Numbered from the stretch's first letter, positions 46,294 through 54,941 are shown. The stretch: 64,000 bases of DNA from Tsukamurella asaccharolytica (GCF_007858435.1 NZ_VIGW01000008.1:62001-126000); one strand, 5' to 3'. The notes: generated by a model from the sequence alone, not told the origin. Numbers and translations: made by a program.

Positions 46294-46905
46294 ATGGCTG
46301 CAACTCCCGCCCCTCGGCGCACTGGCTCCCCTGGTCGTCCCGGTTACGATCTCGACTCCCTCCTCGCGGTCGCCGTCCGCGTCTTCAACGAGCGCGGCTA
46401 CGACGCCACGAGCATGGACGTGCTGGCGAAGAACCTGGGGCTGACGAAGTCCTCGATCTACCACCACGTCGCGGGCAAGGAGGAGCTGCTCGAGCTCGCG
46501 CTGGGTCGCGCGCTGAGCGGGTTGTTCGCCGTGACCACCGAGGCGGGCGCGACCGCCGGCAGGTCGGTCGACCGACTCGAGTACCTGTTGCGCCGCAGTG
46601 TCGAAGTGCTGGTCGCGGAGCTCCCGTACGTGACATTGCTACTTCGTGTGCGCGGCAACTCCGATGTCGAGCGGCGCGCGCTGGCGCGGCGCCGCGAATT
46701 CGACGCCGTGATCGCGGACCTGGTGGCGGGCGCCGTCGCGGAGGGTGACGTGCGCCCGGACGCCGACCCCGCCGTCACGAGCAGGCTGTTGTTCGGCATG
46801 GTCAACTCGTTGGTCGAGTGGTACCGCCCCCGTTCCGATCGTCCGGTGAACGAGGTGGCGAACGCCCTCGTGGCGATCGCCTTCGACGGGCTGCGCCGTA
46901 CCTGA
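46294..46905 (+). CDS. paaR: TetR-family regulator of the paa genes
   Basis: A 203-aa TetR regulator. The HTH is at ~22-68: RVFNERGYDATSMDVLAKNLGLTKSSIYHHVAGKEELL. The C-terminal helical ligand domain has LPYVTLLLRVRGNSDVERRA and a terminal VNSLVEWYRP segment. It lies between the two paa transcripts, and both are preceded by the same palindrome, so it most likely represses them and itself, with phenylacetyl-CoA the probable inducer as in other PaaR/PaaX systems (inference). Confidence 0.88.
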   Translation: MAATPAPRRTGSPGRPGYDLDSLLAVAVRVFNERGYDATSMDVLAKNLGLTKSSIYHHVAGKEELLELALGRALSGLFAVTTEAGATAGRSVDRLEYLLRRSVEVLVAELPYVTLLLRVRGNSDVERRALARRREFDAVIADLVAGAVAEGDVRPDADPAVTSRLLFGMVNSLVEWYRPRSDRPVNEVANALVAIAFDGLRRT

Positions 46906-46953
46906 GCGAGGGCGACGGCCGTTCTTGACACACGCAGGCGTGGCGGGCCACTC

Positions 46954-46981
46954 TTATTACCGACCAAACGTACGGTAATAA
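46954..46981. promoter_or_regulatory. Candidate PaaR operator, site 2 (upstream of paaZ)
   Basis: TTATTACCG (46954-46962) and CGGTAATAA (46973-46981) are perfect 9-bp inverted arms 10 bp apart; the core 46956-46979 aligns with site 1. It lies just downstream of a TTGACA -35-like box (46925-46930) and overlaps the first bases of the paaZ ribosome site, so binding would block transcription. Confidence 0.8.
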
Positions 46982-46993
46982 GGAGTGAGCGTC

Positions 46994-49048
46994 ATGGGCG
47001 GCAGGATGCTGGAGAGCTATGCGTGCGGCCGGTGGCACCGCGCGACGGACGAGGGCCGAGCGGTGGTCAGCCCCGTCGACGGGGCCGAGGTCGCGAGGGT
47101 CTCGTCGACCGGCCTGGACGTCGCCGCGATGGCGACCTACGCCCGCGAGACCGGCGGCCCTGCCCTCGCCGCACTGACCTTCCACGAGCGCGCCGCGGCG
47201 CTCAAAGCGCTCGGCCTCACCCTGATGGCGGGCAAGGCGGAGTTCTACGCCGAGTCCGCCCGGACCGGCGCCACCGAGCGGGACTCGGCCGTCGACATCG
47301 ACGGCGGCTTCGGCACCCTGCTCAGCTACGCCAGCAAAGCAAAGCGCGAGCTTCCCAACGACGTGATCCACCTCGACGGTCCCGTCGAGCAGCTCGGCAA
47401 GAAGGGCACCTTCGTCGCGCGGCACGTCCACACCTCGCGCCGGGGCGTCGCGGTGCAGATCAACGCCTACAACTTCCCCGTCTGGGGCTTCCTCGAGAAG
47501 TTGGCGCCCGCCTTCATCGCCGGCGTGCCCACCATCGTCAAGCCCGCCACCCAGACGGCCTACCTCACCGAGCTCGTCTTCCGCCGGATCATCGAATCCG
47601 GACTGCTCCCCGAGGGGGCCGTGCAGCTGCTGTGCGGGAACCCGGCGCCCCTGCTCGAGGCCCTCGGCGGCCAGGACTCCGTCGCCTTCACCGGCTCCGC
47701 ACACACGGCGGCGATCCTGCGCGCGCACCCGGTTCTCGTGGAGCGCAGCGTGCACTTCACCGCCGAGGCCGATTCGCTCAACGCCTCCGTCCTCGGCTCC
47801 GACGTCACGCCGGACGCCCCGGAGTTCGAGCTGTACGTCAAGCAGCTCACGATCGAGATGACCGTCAAGGCCGGGCAGAAGTGCACCGCCATCCGCCGCG
47901 CGCTCGTCCCGGAGTCGATGGTCGACGCGGTGATCGAGGCCGCGCGGGCGCGCCTCGACCGGGTGGTCGTGGGTGCGCCCGGCGCCGAGGGGGTCACCAT
48001 GGGCCCCGTCGTCTCCCTGGCGCAGCGCACCGACGTGCTCGCGGCCGTGGACAAGCTCCGCGGGGCCGCCGAGCTGGTGGTCGGCGATCCGGACCACGTC
48101 GCCGTGGTCGGCGGGGACCGCGCTACCGGCGCCTACCTGCCTCCGATGCTGCTGCGCTGCACGGATCCCGAGGCGCCCGAGGTGCATGAGATCGAGGCCT
48201 TCGGGCCGGTCGCGACGGTCATCGGCTACCGCGACACCGCCCACGCGGTCGAGCTGATCGCGCGCGGTGGGGGCAGCCTGGTGGCCTCCCTGGTGACCGC
48301 CGATCCGCGGCTCGCCAGGGACGTCCTGCTCGGGGTCGCCCCGTACCACGGCCGGCTCCTGGTGCTCAACGCCGAGAATGCCGGGGAGTCCACCGGCCAC
48401 GGTTCGCCGTTGCCCGTGCTCGTGCACGGCGGTCCGGGTCGCGCCGGCGGCGGCGAGGAGCTCGGTGGCATCCGCGGCGTGTTGCACCACATGCAGCGCA
48501 CCGCGATCCAGGGCACCCCGGAGGTGCTCGCCGCCGCGACCGGTCAGTGGGTCACCGGTGCACCGCGCGTGGAGAGCGACGAGCACCCGTTCCGGAAGTC
48601 GTTGGCTGAGCTCAGGATCGGCGACACCATCGAGGGCGGACCGCGCACCGTCACCCTCGCGGACATCGGCCACTTCGCGGACTTCACCGGCGACACCTTC
48701 TACGCCCACACCGATCCGGTGGCAGCGGCGGCGAACCCTCTGTTCGGCGGCATCGTCGCGCACGGCTACCTCGTGGTGTCCTTGGCGGCGGGCCTCTTCG
48801 TCGACCCCGCGCCCGGCCCCGTGCTGGCGAACTTCGGTGTCGACTCGCTCCGCTTCCTCACCCCGGTGCGCGCGGACGACGCGCTGACGGTGACCCTCAC
48901 CGCCAAGCAGATCACCCCGCGCAGCGGCGCCGACTACGGCGAGGTGCGCTGGGACGCCGTGGTCGTCAACCAGGACGGCGCGCCCGTCGCCACCTACGAC
49001 GTGCTGACCCTCGTCGCGAAGACCCGGGACGGCGGCGAAGGCCGGTGA
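46994..49048 (+). CDS. paaZ: Oxepin-CoA hydrolase / 3-oxo-5,6-dehydrosuberyl-CoA semialdehyde dehydrogenase
   Basis: A 684-aa bifunctional ring-opening enzyme. The N-terminal aldehyde dehydrogenase (~1-515) has the Glu region VHFTAEADSLNAS, the catalytic Cys in VKAGQKCTAIRRAL and PEAPEVHEIEAFGPVA. The C-terminal MaoC-type hot-dog hydratase (~535-684) has DFTGDTFYAHTD with the Asp/His pair and FGGIVAHGYLVVSL. ATG 46994 is chosen because AAGGAG ends 8 bp upstream; GTG 46985 in the same frame overlaps that ribosome site. It is followed by paaI with a 4-bp overlap. Confidence 0.95.
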   Translation: MGGRMLESYACGRWHRATDEGRAVVSPVDGAEVARVSSTGLDVAAMATYARETGGPALAALTFHERAAALKALGLTLMAGKAEFYAESARTGATERDSAVDIDGGFGTLLSYASKAKRELPNDVIHLDGPVEQLGKKGTFVARHVHTSRRGVAVQINAYNFPVWGFLEKLAPAFIAGVPTIVKPATQTAYLTELVFRRIIESGLLPEGAVQLLCGNPAPLLEALGGQDSVAFTGSAHTAAILRAHPVLVERSVHFTAEADSLNASVLGSDVTPDAPEFELYVKQLTIEMTVKAGQKCTAIRRALVPESMVDAVIEAARARLDRVVVGAPGAEGVTMGPVVSLAQRTDVLAAVDKLRGAAELVVGDPDHVAVVGGDRATGAYLPPMLLRCTDPEAPEVHEIEAFGPVATVIGYRDTAHAVELIARGGGSLVASLVTADPRLARDVLLGVAPYHGRLLVLNAENAGESTGHGSPLPVLVHGGPGRAGGGEELGGIRGVLHHMQRTAIQGTPEVLAAATGQWVTGAPRVESDEHPFRKSLAELRIGDTIEGGPRTVTLADIGHFADFTGDTFYAHTDPVAAAANPLFGGIVAHGYLVVSLAAGLFVDPAPGPVLANFGVDSLRFLTPVRADDALTVTLTAKQITPRSGADYGEVRWDAVVVNQDGAPVATYDVLTLVAKTRDGGEGR

Positions 49049-49488
49049 CCGCCATCGCGCGGGGCGGGGAGTGCGAGCCCGCCCGGTCGATGTTCGCCGC
49101 CGACAAGGCCTCCCGGGCCCTCGGCATCGAGATCGTCGATCTCCGCGCCGGCGCCGCGACCACGACGGTCACGGTGGGGGAGGCCATGGTCAACGGGCAC
49201 GGGATCACCCACGGCGGCTATGTCTTCCTGCTGGCCGACACCACCTTCGCCCTCGCGTGCAACTCGCGGGGCGACGCCGCCGTCGCCGCGCGCGCCGACA
49301 TCCGGTTCCTGCGCGCCACGCGGCTCGGCGACGTGCTCACCGCGACTGCGATCGAGCGGGAGCGGTTCGGCCGCAACGGCCTGTACGACGTCACGGTGCG
49401 GCGCGGTGACGAGGTGATCGCGGAGTTCCGCGGCGACAGCCGAACCCTCCCGTCGGGGCCCGCGAGGGGCGGGCCTGACCTCAGCTGA
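49045..49488 (+). CDS. paaI: Phenylacetate-pathway thioesterase
   Basis: A 147-aa hot-dog thioesterase that hydrolyses stalled aryl-CoA intermediates and frees CoA. Signature NGHGITHGGYVFLLADTTFALACNSRG with the catalytic Asp, and RADIRFLRATRLGDVLTATA. GTG 49045 overlaps paaZ (GTGA). The 3' end overlaps the convergent ABC permease gene by 8 bp. Confidence 0.93.
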   Translation: MTAIARGGECEPARSMFAADKASRALGIEIVDLRAGAATTTVTVGEAMVNGHGITHGGYVFLLADTTFALACNSRGDAAVAARADIRFLRATRLGDVLTATAIERERFGRNGLYDVTVRRGDEVIAEFRGDSRTLPSGPARGGPDLS

Positions 49489-50365
49489 CGACGTCCTTCG
49501 TGCGGAAGCCGCGGACCGCGAGCGCGAAGAAGACGACGGCGATGCTCACCGAGAGCGCGACGCCCTGCGCCATCGCCGCCCACTCGATGTCCGGCTGCAG
49601 CAGGTCGGTCCAGGCGTACTGCCAGTGCGCCGGCAGCGCGGCGCGCAGGCCGCCGAGGGCGGTCACCTGGTCGAGGACGCTGCCGATCACGGTGAGGCCC
49701 ACGGCCCCGCCGACCGCCGCGAGCGGCGCGTCGGTGCGGGTCGAGAGCCACAGCGCGAGACCCGCGGTGGCGAGCTCGGAGACGATGATGAAGCCGGCCG
49801 CGAGCAGCAACCGCCACAGGCCGTCGGCCGCCGGTATCGCGGTGCTCGCGGGCGTCTGCAGCGGGCCCCAGCCGTAGGCGAGGGTGCCCGCGACCAGTGC
49901 GACCGCCGTGAGCAGCGCGATCGAGGCGATCGACAGGATCAGTGCGACGATGGCCTTCGTGACCAGCAGCCGGGTCCGTGGGACCGGTGCGGCCAGCAGG
50001 TACCGCAGCGACGACCAGTCCGCTTCCGAGGCCACGGCGTCGCCGAAGTACAGCGCCACGGGGATCACCAGCAGGAATCCGGTGCCCGCAATGAGGACGG
50101 TCGCGGTCAGGTTGAGCCCCGAGGTGGTCGCGACGTCGAACATCGACGGCCGCCCGCTGCCGCGGCCGTCGTCGTCGGTGCCCACGGCGAGAGCGACGAT
50201 CAACACGATCGGCAGCGCCGCGAGGAGTGCCGCCATCACCAGGGTGCGGCGGCGCCGCAGCTGCCGGGCGAGCTCCACGCGCACCGTCAGGGTGTGCCCG
50301 GGCGTGTACCCCGGGGCGGCGCCGTGCGCGGAGTCGCGCGCGGTGGAGTCCTTCGTGGTGGTCAT
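49481..50365 (-). CDS. ABC transporter permease (ABC-2 type) partner of the hydrolase-ABC fusion
   Basis: A 294-aa membrane protein with six predicted TM helices: ~42-62, ~87-107, ~135-160, ~183-210, ~220-240 and ~265-285. The fold and the GDAVASEADWSSLRYLLAAPVPRTRLLVTKAIVAL block are typical of ABC-2 permeases. The start overlaps the stop of the upstream ATPase-fusion gene (ATGA), so the two are translated together and probably form the transporter. The substrate is unknown. Confidence 0.85.
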   Translation of the reverse strand: MTTTKDSTARDSAHGAAPGYTPGHTLTVRVELARQLRRRRTLVMAALLAALPIVLIVALAVGTDDDGRGSGRPSMFDVATTSGLNLTATVLIAGTGFLLVIPVALYFGDAVASEADWSSLRYLLAAPVPRTRLLVTKAIVALILSIASIALLTAVALVAGTLAYGWGPLQTPASTAIPAADGLWRLLLAAGFIIVSELATAGLALWLSTRTDAPLAAVGGAVGLTVIGSVLDQVTALGGLRAALPAHWQYAWTDLLQPDIEWAAMAQGVALSVSIAVVFFALAVRGFRTKDVVS

Positions 50366-52809
50366 GCCTCGTCTCCTGTCAGCTGGAGGAACGCGTCTTC
50401 GAGGGTGCGCGAGCCGCCGTCCTCGCCCGCCTGCACGATCTCGTCGACGGTGCCGGCGGCGATGAGCTCGCCGCGGCGCAGCACCACGACGTGCGTGCAG
50501 GTCTGCTCGACCTCCGCCAGCAGGTGGCTGGAGACGATCACGGTCCGGCCGGTGGCGCCGTAGCGGACGATCGCGGCGCGCATCTCGCGGATCTGGGACG
50601 GGTCGAGGCCGTTGGTGGGCTCGTCGAGCACCAGCACGTCGGGCAGGCCGAGCATCGCCTGAGCGATGGCCAGGCGCTGGCGCATGCCCTGCGAGTACGT
50701 GCGCACGGGGCGCTGCAGCGCGCTGCCGAGGTCGGCGATCTCGAGCGCCTCCTCGAGGTGCGCCTGATCGGCCGGGCGGCCGGTGGCGCGCCAGTACAGA
50801 TCCAGGTTGGCCCGGCCCGACAGGTGCGGCAGGAAGCCCGCGCCCTCCACGAAGGCGCCGACCCGCGAGAGCACCGGCGCGCCGGGCCGGATGGCGTGCC
50901 CGAAGACCCTGATCTCGCCCTCATCGGGCGTGATCAGCCCCATCAGCATGCGTAGGGTGGTCGTCTTGCCCGCGCCGTTGGGGCCCAACAGGCCCAGCAC
51001 CTGGCCCCGGTCCACCCGGAAGGTGACGTCTCGCACGCTGTAACCGTCGCCGCCCGCGTACTTCTTGGACAGGCCGCTCACCTGGAGCGCGACATCGGCC
51101 AGGTCCGGGTCGACGGGCGGCGCCCCGCGCGGGCGCCTTACGAGGAGCACGGCCGCGGCGATCCCCAGCGCGACGAGCGGCAGCACCCACACCCAGGTGG
51201 GCAGCGGCGCCGGCGCAGTCTTCAGGGCCGGAACCTCGGGCACGGTCAGCGGACCGGTCGCCGTGATCGTGTGCGTCGCGGGCGCGTTCGGCGAAAGATA
51301 GGCCAGGTCGGTGGTCGCGAGCGCCAGACGCATCCGGTGACCGGCCGCGAACTCGTGGTCGATGACGGGCAGCCGGATCGTCGCCGTGGCCGATCCGCCG
51401 GTCACCGGGATCCGGATCGGCGCGGCGAGCTGCTGCGGCAGGGTCTGCGTGCCCTCGGGGCTCACGTCGTAGAGCTTGGCGAAGAGCACAGCCTCGGGTG
51501 CGGCGGAGTCGACCCTGATCGTCACCGTCGGTCCTCCGGTCACGGTGACCGGCTCGCTCAGCGGTTCGGAGTCGACGATGGCGGCCTGCGCCGGAAGGTC
51601 GCGTGAGAGCCCGGCGGCGCCGAGCGCAGCGGCGGAGGAGGCCAGGCCGCCGAGCCCAGGGACGCCCGAGATCGACGGCGGCGCACCGCCCGCCGGGTTC
51701 TCCGCCTGCTGCGGGGTACGCGGCAGCTCGACGGTCCGCGTGATGGTCCCGCCGAGCCCGGGGTAGGTGTCGGTGCTCGAGGCGCGGATCGTGCGCTCGC
51801 CGGACTCGCGGTCCACCCCGCCGGACCGGGAGACCTGGAACGCGGGCACGACGGGGGCGTCCTCGCCCTTGAGGTACCGGTCGAACCATTCCGTCGTGCG
51901 GGCGTTCACTCGAGCGTCCTCGGCGCTACCGGCGTCGTGCCCCCCGGCGATCCAGTCGACCGCGACGGGCGCGCCGTTCGCCGCGATGCGGCGTGCCGCC
52001 GCGTCGGCGTGCTCGAGCGGGAAGAGCGAATCGAGCTCGCCCTGCGCGAGGTACGTGGGGACGCGGATGTCCGCGCCCACCGTCGCGGGGCTCCGCGCAG
52101 CGAGCAGCGCGCGGTCGGCGTCCGTCACCGCGCCGCCCTGGGCGACCCGCGTGTACATCTCGCAGACGGCCGGCTCGAACCGGGCGCAGCCGCCCCCCAT
52201 CGCGAACAGGATGCCGGCCCACTGCTTCTTGTAGACGCCCCCCGGGAACAGCGCCTGCTCGAGGTCCCAGTAGGTGATGCGCGGGGCGATGGCGTCGACG
52301 CGCGGGTCGCGCCCGGCGAGCAGGAGCGCCAGAGCGCCGCCGTAGCTGCCGCCGGCCACTCCGACGCGGGGGTCTCCGGGCCGGTCCTGCTGCACATCGG
52401 GGCGCGCGGCGAGCCAGTCGAGGAGCTTGCGGGCGTCGGCCACTTCGGCGTCGGGGGAATCGAGCCCGACCAGCCCCGTCGACTTCCCGAAGCCGCGCGC
52501 CGTGTACGTGAGGACCGCGTAGCCCCGTCCGGCGAGCTGTTCGGCCTCGTCGCGCACGTCCTCCTTGGAACCGCCGAAGCCGTGCGCGAGGAGCACCGCC
52601 GGCGCGGGGGTGGCACCGTCGGGCCGGAAGAAGGAGGTGTCCAGGCGCACCCCGGCCCCGTCGATCGTTTGGTCGGTGCGCTGGAACGACGGCGTGCCGC
52701 TTGCTCCCGCGAGGCCGCAGGCGGCCAGGATGATCAGGACGGCGACCAGCGCCGCACCGGTGACGAGCGGGCGCGCTGTGGCGCCGCGCAGAGCGCGAGG
52801 TGGGGGCAC
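50362..52809 (-). CDS. Fusion: lipoprotein CocE/S15-like hydrolase + TM helix + ABC ATPase
   Basis: An 815-aa protein of unusual architecture. Residues 1-30 are a signal with lipobox LAAC (Cys31). Residues ~50-330 are an alpha/beta hydrolase: LLAHGFGGSKED, Ser155 in GGSYGG, Asp260 in QGELDSLFP, His291 in GGHDAG. A jelly-roll domain of the X-Pro peptidase C-terminal type follows (~400-520). One TM helix (~537-557) leads to a cytoplasmic ABC ATPase (~570-815): Walker A GPNGAGKTT (609-617), signature YSQGMRQRLA, Walker B VLVLDEPTNG and an H-loop in VSSHLL. GTG 52809 is chosen because TATCCT lies 6 bp upstream, a leaderless promoter, and gives a proper signal peptide; the frame continues 27 codons upstream. 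The permease gene follows with a 4-bp overlap. Confidence 0.85.
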   Translation of the reverse strand: MPPPRALRGATARPLVTGAALVAVLIILAACGLAGASGTPSFQRTDQTIDGAGVRLDTSFFRPDGATPAPAVLLAHGFGGSKEDVRDEAEQLAGRGYAVLTYTARGFGKSTGLVGLDSPDAEVADARKLLDWLAARPDVQQDRPGDPRVGVAGGSYGGALALLLAGRDPRVDAIAPRITYWDLEQALFPGGVYKKQWAGILFAMGGGCARFEPAVCEMYTRVAQGGAVTDADRALLAARSPATVGADIRVPTYLAQGELDSLFPLEHADAAARRIAANGAPVAVDWIAGGHDAGSAEDARVNARTTEWFDRYLKGEDAPVVPAFQVSRSGGVDRESGERTIRASSTDTYPGLGGTITRTVELPRTPQQAENPAGGAPPSISGVPGLGGLASSAAALGAAGLSRDLPAQAAIVDSEPLSEPVTVTGGPTVTIRVDSAAPEAVLFAKLYDVSPEGTQTLPQQLAAPIRIPVTGGSATATIRLPVIDHEFAAGHRMRLALATTDLAYLSPNAPATHTITATGPLTVPEVPALKTAPAPLPTWVWVLPLVALGIAAAVLLVRRPRGAPPVDPDLADVALQVSGLSKKYAGGDGYSVRDVTFRVDRGQVLGLLGPNGAGKTTTLRMLMGLITPDEGEIRVFGHAIRPGAPVLSRVGAFVEGAGFLPHLSGRANLDLYWRATGRPADQAHLEEALEIADLGSALQRPVRTYSQGMRQRLAIAQAMLGLPDVLVLDEPTNGLDPSQIREMRAAIVRYGATGRTVIVSSHLLAEVEQTCTHVVVLRRGELIAAGTVDEIVQAGEDGGSRTLEDAFLQLTGDEA

Positions 52810-52815
52810 CCGACC

Positions 52816-52821
52816 AGGATA
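52816..52821 (-). promoter_or_regulatory. -10 box for a leaderless transcript of the hydrolase-ABC fusion
   Basis: TATCCT on the minus strand ends 6 bp before the GTG at 52809. Spacing puts the transcription start at or beside the start codon, a common arrangement in Mycobacteriales. No ribosome site precedes the GTG. Confidence 0.5.
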
Positions 52822-52950
52822 GGTGCGCTCGTCCGCGCTCGCCGCTGCGCGGATTCCGCCCACGGCGAAAAAGACTTTGCGATAGGCCATCGACGGCTGT
52901 CAGAGTGGGATCCGGCACTGACCGGGGAGTGGCCGGCGCGGGATACCGCG

Positions 52951-53026
52951 GCCGGTTCCGCGTGTTCGAACCGGCAAACCGACCAGTGGCACGGCCCCAC
53001 CAGGGCTCAGAGGGTTCGAGTCCCTC
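52951..53026 (+). other. Hairpin and tRNA 3'-half-like sequence (relic)
   Basis: In the 360-bp gap 52810-53169, GCCGGTTC/GAACCGGC (52951-52975) forms an 8-bp hairpin. Further on, GAGGG-TTCGAGT-CCCTC (53010-53026) is a perfect tRNA T-arm, followed by GACCACC, like the 3' acceptor strand of a tRNA. No complementary 5' acceptor strand or proper D-arm is present upstream, so this is not a full tRNA. It may be a leftover tRNA 3' end or an attachment-site remnant. Nothing else was recognised in the gap. Confidence 0.35.
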
Positions 53027-53169
53027 GACCACCGTCCCGCCGGAAGCGCGGGCGGCAGCGGCCCTGCGATGCCCGGCCACGGCCCGGGACATCCCGCCGC
53101 CGCTGCCCGCCCGGCGGGCCGGCGCCACACCCATCAAGGCCCTCGGGCCGCCACGAGAGGAGATCCACC

Positions 53170-53844
53170 GTGTCGATCATGACCGCAGTCCGCGGCCGAC
53201 GCATCGTCGTGCCGGTGGGCCGCCGCGCCGTCGAGTTCCGGGACGGCGCCGTCGCCCGCGTCCTCGAGTCCGGCCCTCATCGGGTTCGTCGGGCGCACAG
53301 CGTCGTCCCCGTCGTCGTCGCCGAGCGGCTGCTGGCCGTCGCGCCGCAGGAGGTCGTCACCGCTGAGTCCGTCCCGGTCCGGGTGTCGATGGCGCTGCGC
53401 GTGCGTGTCGCCGATCCCGTCGCGTACCTCGAGCGCGCCGCCGATCCCGACGCCGTCGTCTACCTGGCGGCGCAGGTCGCGCTGCGGGAGGTTCTGGGCG
53501 GCATCGGTATTGACGACCTGGTGCGCCGCACGGCGGCCGTCGACGGTGAGGCGATCCGCTCGCGCGTCGGCCCGGCCTCCGAGTCCGTGGGGATCGAGGT
53601 GCTCACCGTGGTGGTCAAGGACGTGGTGCTGCCGGCCGAGATCCGGAGCGCCGCGGTCGGCCTGATCACCGCCAAGGCGCGGGGCGCCGCCCGGCTGGAG
53701 GAGGCGCGGGCCGAGACGGCCGCGCTGCGGGCGCTCGCCAACGCCGGCCGGATGCTCGACGGCTCCCCGGCGCTGGCACGCCTGCGGATGATCGAGGCGA
53801 CGCCGCCCGGCGCGACGATCGTCTTCAGCGACACGGGTCGGTGA
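53170..53844 (+). CDS. SPFH/band 7 (slipin-like) domain protein
   Basis: A 224-aa protein whose central part (~20-190) matches the stomatin/slipin SPFH fold: RVLESGPHRVRRAHSVVPVVV, VRVSMALRVRVADPVAYLERAADPDAVVYLAAQVALREVLG, and VKDVVLPAEIRSAAVGLITAKARGAARLEEARAETAALRALANA. It lacks the N-terminal hydrophobic hairpin that anchors typical slipins, so it may be peripheral or soluble. GTG 53170 is preceded by GAGAGGAG 8 bp upstream; ATG 53179 is an alternative. Role unknown; family members scaffold membrane protein complexes. Confidence 0.8.
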   Translation: MSIMTAVRGRRIVVPVGRRAVEFRDGAVARVLESGPHRVRRAHSVVPVVVAERLLAVAPQEVVTAESVPVRVSMALRVRVADPVAYLERAADPDAVVYLAAQVALREVLGGIGIDDLVRRTAAVDGEAIRSRVGPASESVGIEVLTVVVKDVVLPAEIRSAAVGLITAKARGAARLEEARAETAALRALANAGRMLDGSPALARLRMIEATPPGATIVFSDTGR

Positions 53845-53903
53845 CCGCGCACGGCTGCAACAAGGCGACGCGCAGGTCGCCGGCAGGCGCCCGCTGACCG
53901 GCG

Positions 53904-54941
53904 TCAGTCGTCGCTCAGCATGTCCTTGACCATCGGGACGACGCGCTCGCCGTAGAGGGAGATCGACTCCACCAGGTCGGCGTGGGTCACCGGCTGGTCG
54001 TATTTGAGGTCGAACCGGTCGACGCCGAGGGTGCGGACGGTCGCGGCGATCCGTCGCGCCACGGTCTCGGGCGAGCCCAGGTACAGCGCTCCGGTCTCCA
54101 CCTCGCGCTCGAAGTCGCCGGGCGAGGGCGGGGGCCAGCCGCGCTCGGCGCCCATGCGGCGGCGCATCCGGAGCCAGCCGTCGTGGACCAGGTCGCGGGC
54201 CCGCTCGTCGGTCTCCGCGACCAGCCCCGGCGAGTGCACGGCGATGGGTTGCGGCGATCCGCCGAACTCGTTCTCGGCCCGGCGGAACAGGTCGGTGTAC
54301 GCCGCGAACCGCTCCGCGGGCCCGCCGATGATCGCGAGGAAGAGGCCGAAGCCGTACCGGGCCGTGCGGACGACCGATTCGGGGCTTCCCCCGACGCCCA
54401 CCCAGGCGCGGATGCCGGCGGCCGTGGTGGGGTACACCCGCTGCTCGGTCAGCGGGGCGCGCGTCGTGCCCGACCAGGTGACCGGCTCCTCGGTGAGGAG
54501 CGCGGCGAGCAGCTCCAGCTTCTCCTCGAACAGCACCTCGTAGTCCCGCAGGTCGTAGCCGAACAGCGGGAAGGACTCAGTGAACGAGCCGCGGCCCGCG
54601 ACGATCTCGGCGCGGCCGTTCGAGACGGCGTCGAGCGTCGCGAAGCGCTCGTAGACGCGCACCGGATCGTCCGAGCTGAGCACCGTGACGGTGGAACCGA
54701 GGCGGATGGTCTCGGTGCGACCGGCGATCGCCGCGAGGACCGTCTCCGGGCTGGAGACGGCGAAATCGGCGCGGTGGTGCTCGCCGACGCCGAAGAAGTC
54801 GAGGCCCGCGCGGTCGGCCGCGACGGCCTCGTCGACGAGGTCGCGGATCACCTGCGGATGGGGCAACGGCTCGCCCTGGGCGTCCTTGGTCACGCCGCCG
54901 AAGGTGTCCACGCCGAACTCGGGAATCGTCATGAGCGACAT
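53904..54941 (-). CDS. LLM-class flavin-dependent oxidoreductase
   Basis: A 345-aa luciferase-like monooxygenase fold. Typical segments are GLDFFGVGEHHRADFAVSSPETVLAAIAGRT, RLGSTVTVLSSDDPVRVYERFATLDAVSNGR and WVGVGGSPESVVRTARYG. It lies 44 bp downstream of the SfnB/DszC-like gene on the same strand and is probably the last gene of the organosulfur operon, though its substrate could be different. ATG 54932 is an alternative start. Confidence 0.85.
   Translation of the reverse strand: MSLMTIPEFGVDTFGGVTKDAQGEPLPHPQVIRDLVDEAVAADRAGLDFFGVGEHHRADFAVSSPETVLAAIAGRTETIRLGSTVTVLSSDDPVRVYERFATLDAVSNGRAEIVAGRGSFTESFPLFGYDLRDYEVLFEEKLELLAALLTEEPVTWSGTTRAPLTEQRVYPTTAAGIRAWVGVGGSPESVVRTARYGFGLFLAIIGGPAERFAAYTDLFRRAENEFGGSPQPIAVHSPGLVAETDERARDLVHDGWLRMRRRMGAERGWPPPSPGDFEREVETGALYLGSPETVARRIAATVRTLGVDRFDLKYDQPVTHADLVESISLYGERVVPMVKDMLSDD

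Noticed and set aside
52976-53034. Complete tRNA gene
   Set aside because: The T-arm is perfect but no matching 5' acceptor strand, D-arm or canonical anticodon arm is present.
51937-53169. Long N-terminal extension of the SPFH gene
   Set aside because: It is antisense to the hydrolase part of the ABC fusion and lacks any SPFH content; a good ribosome site precedes GTG 53170.
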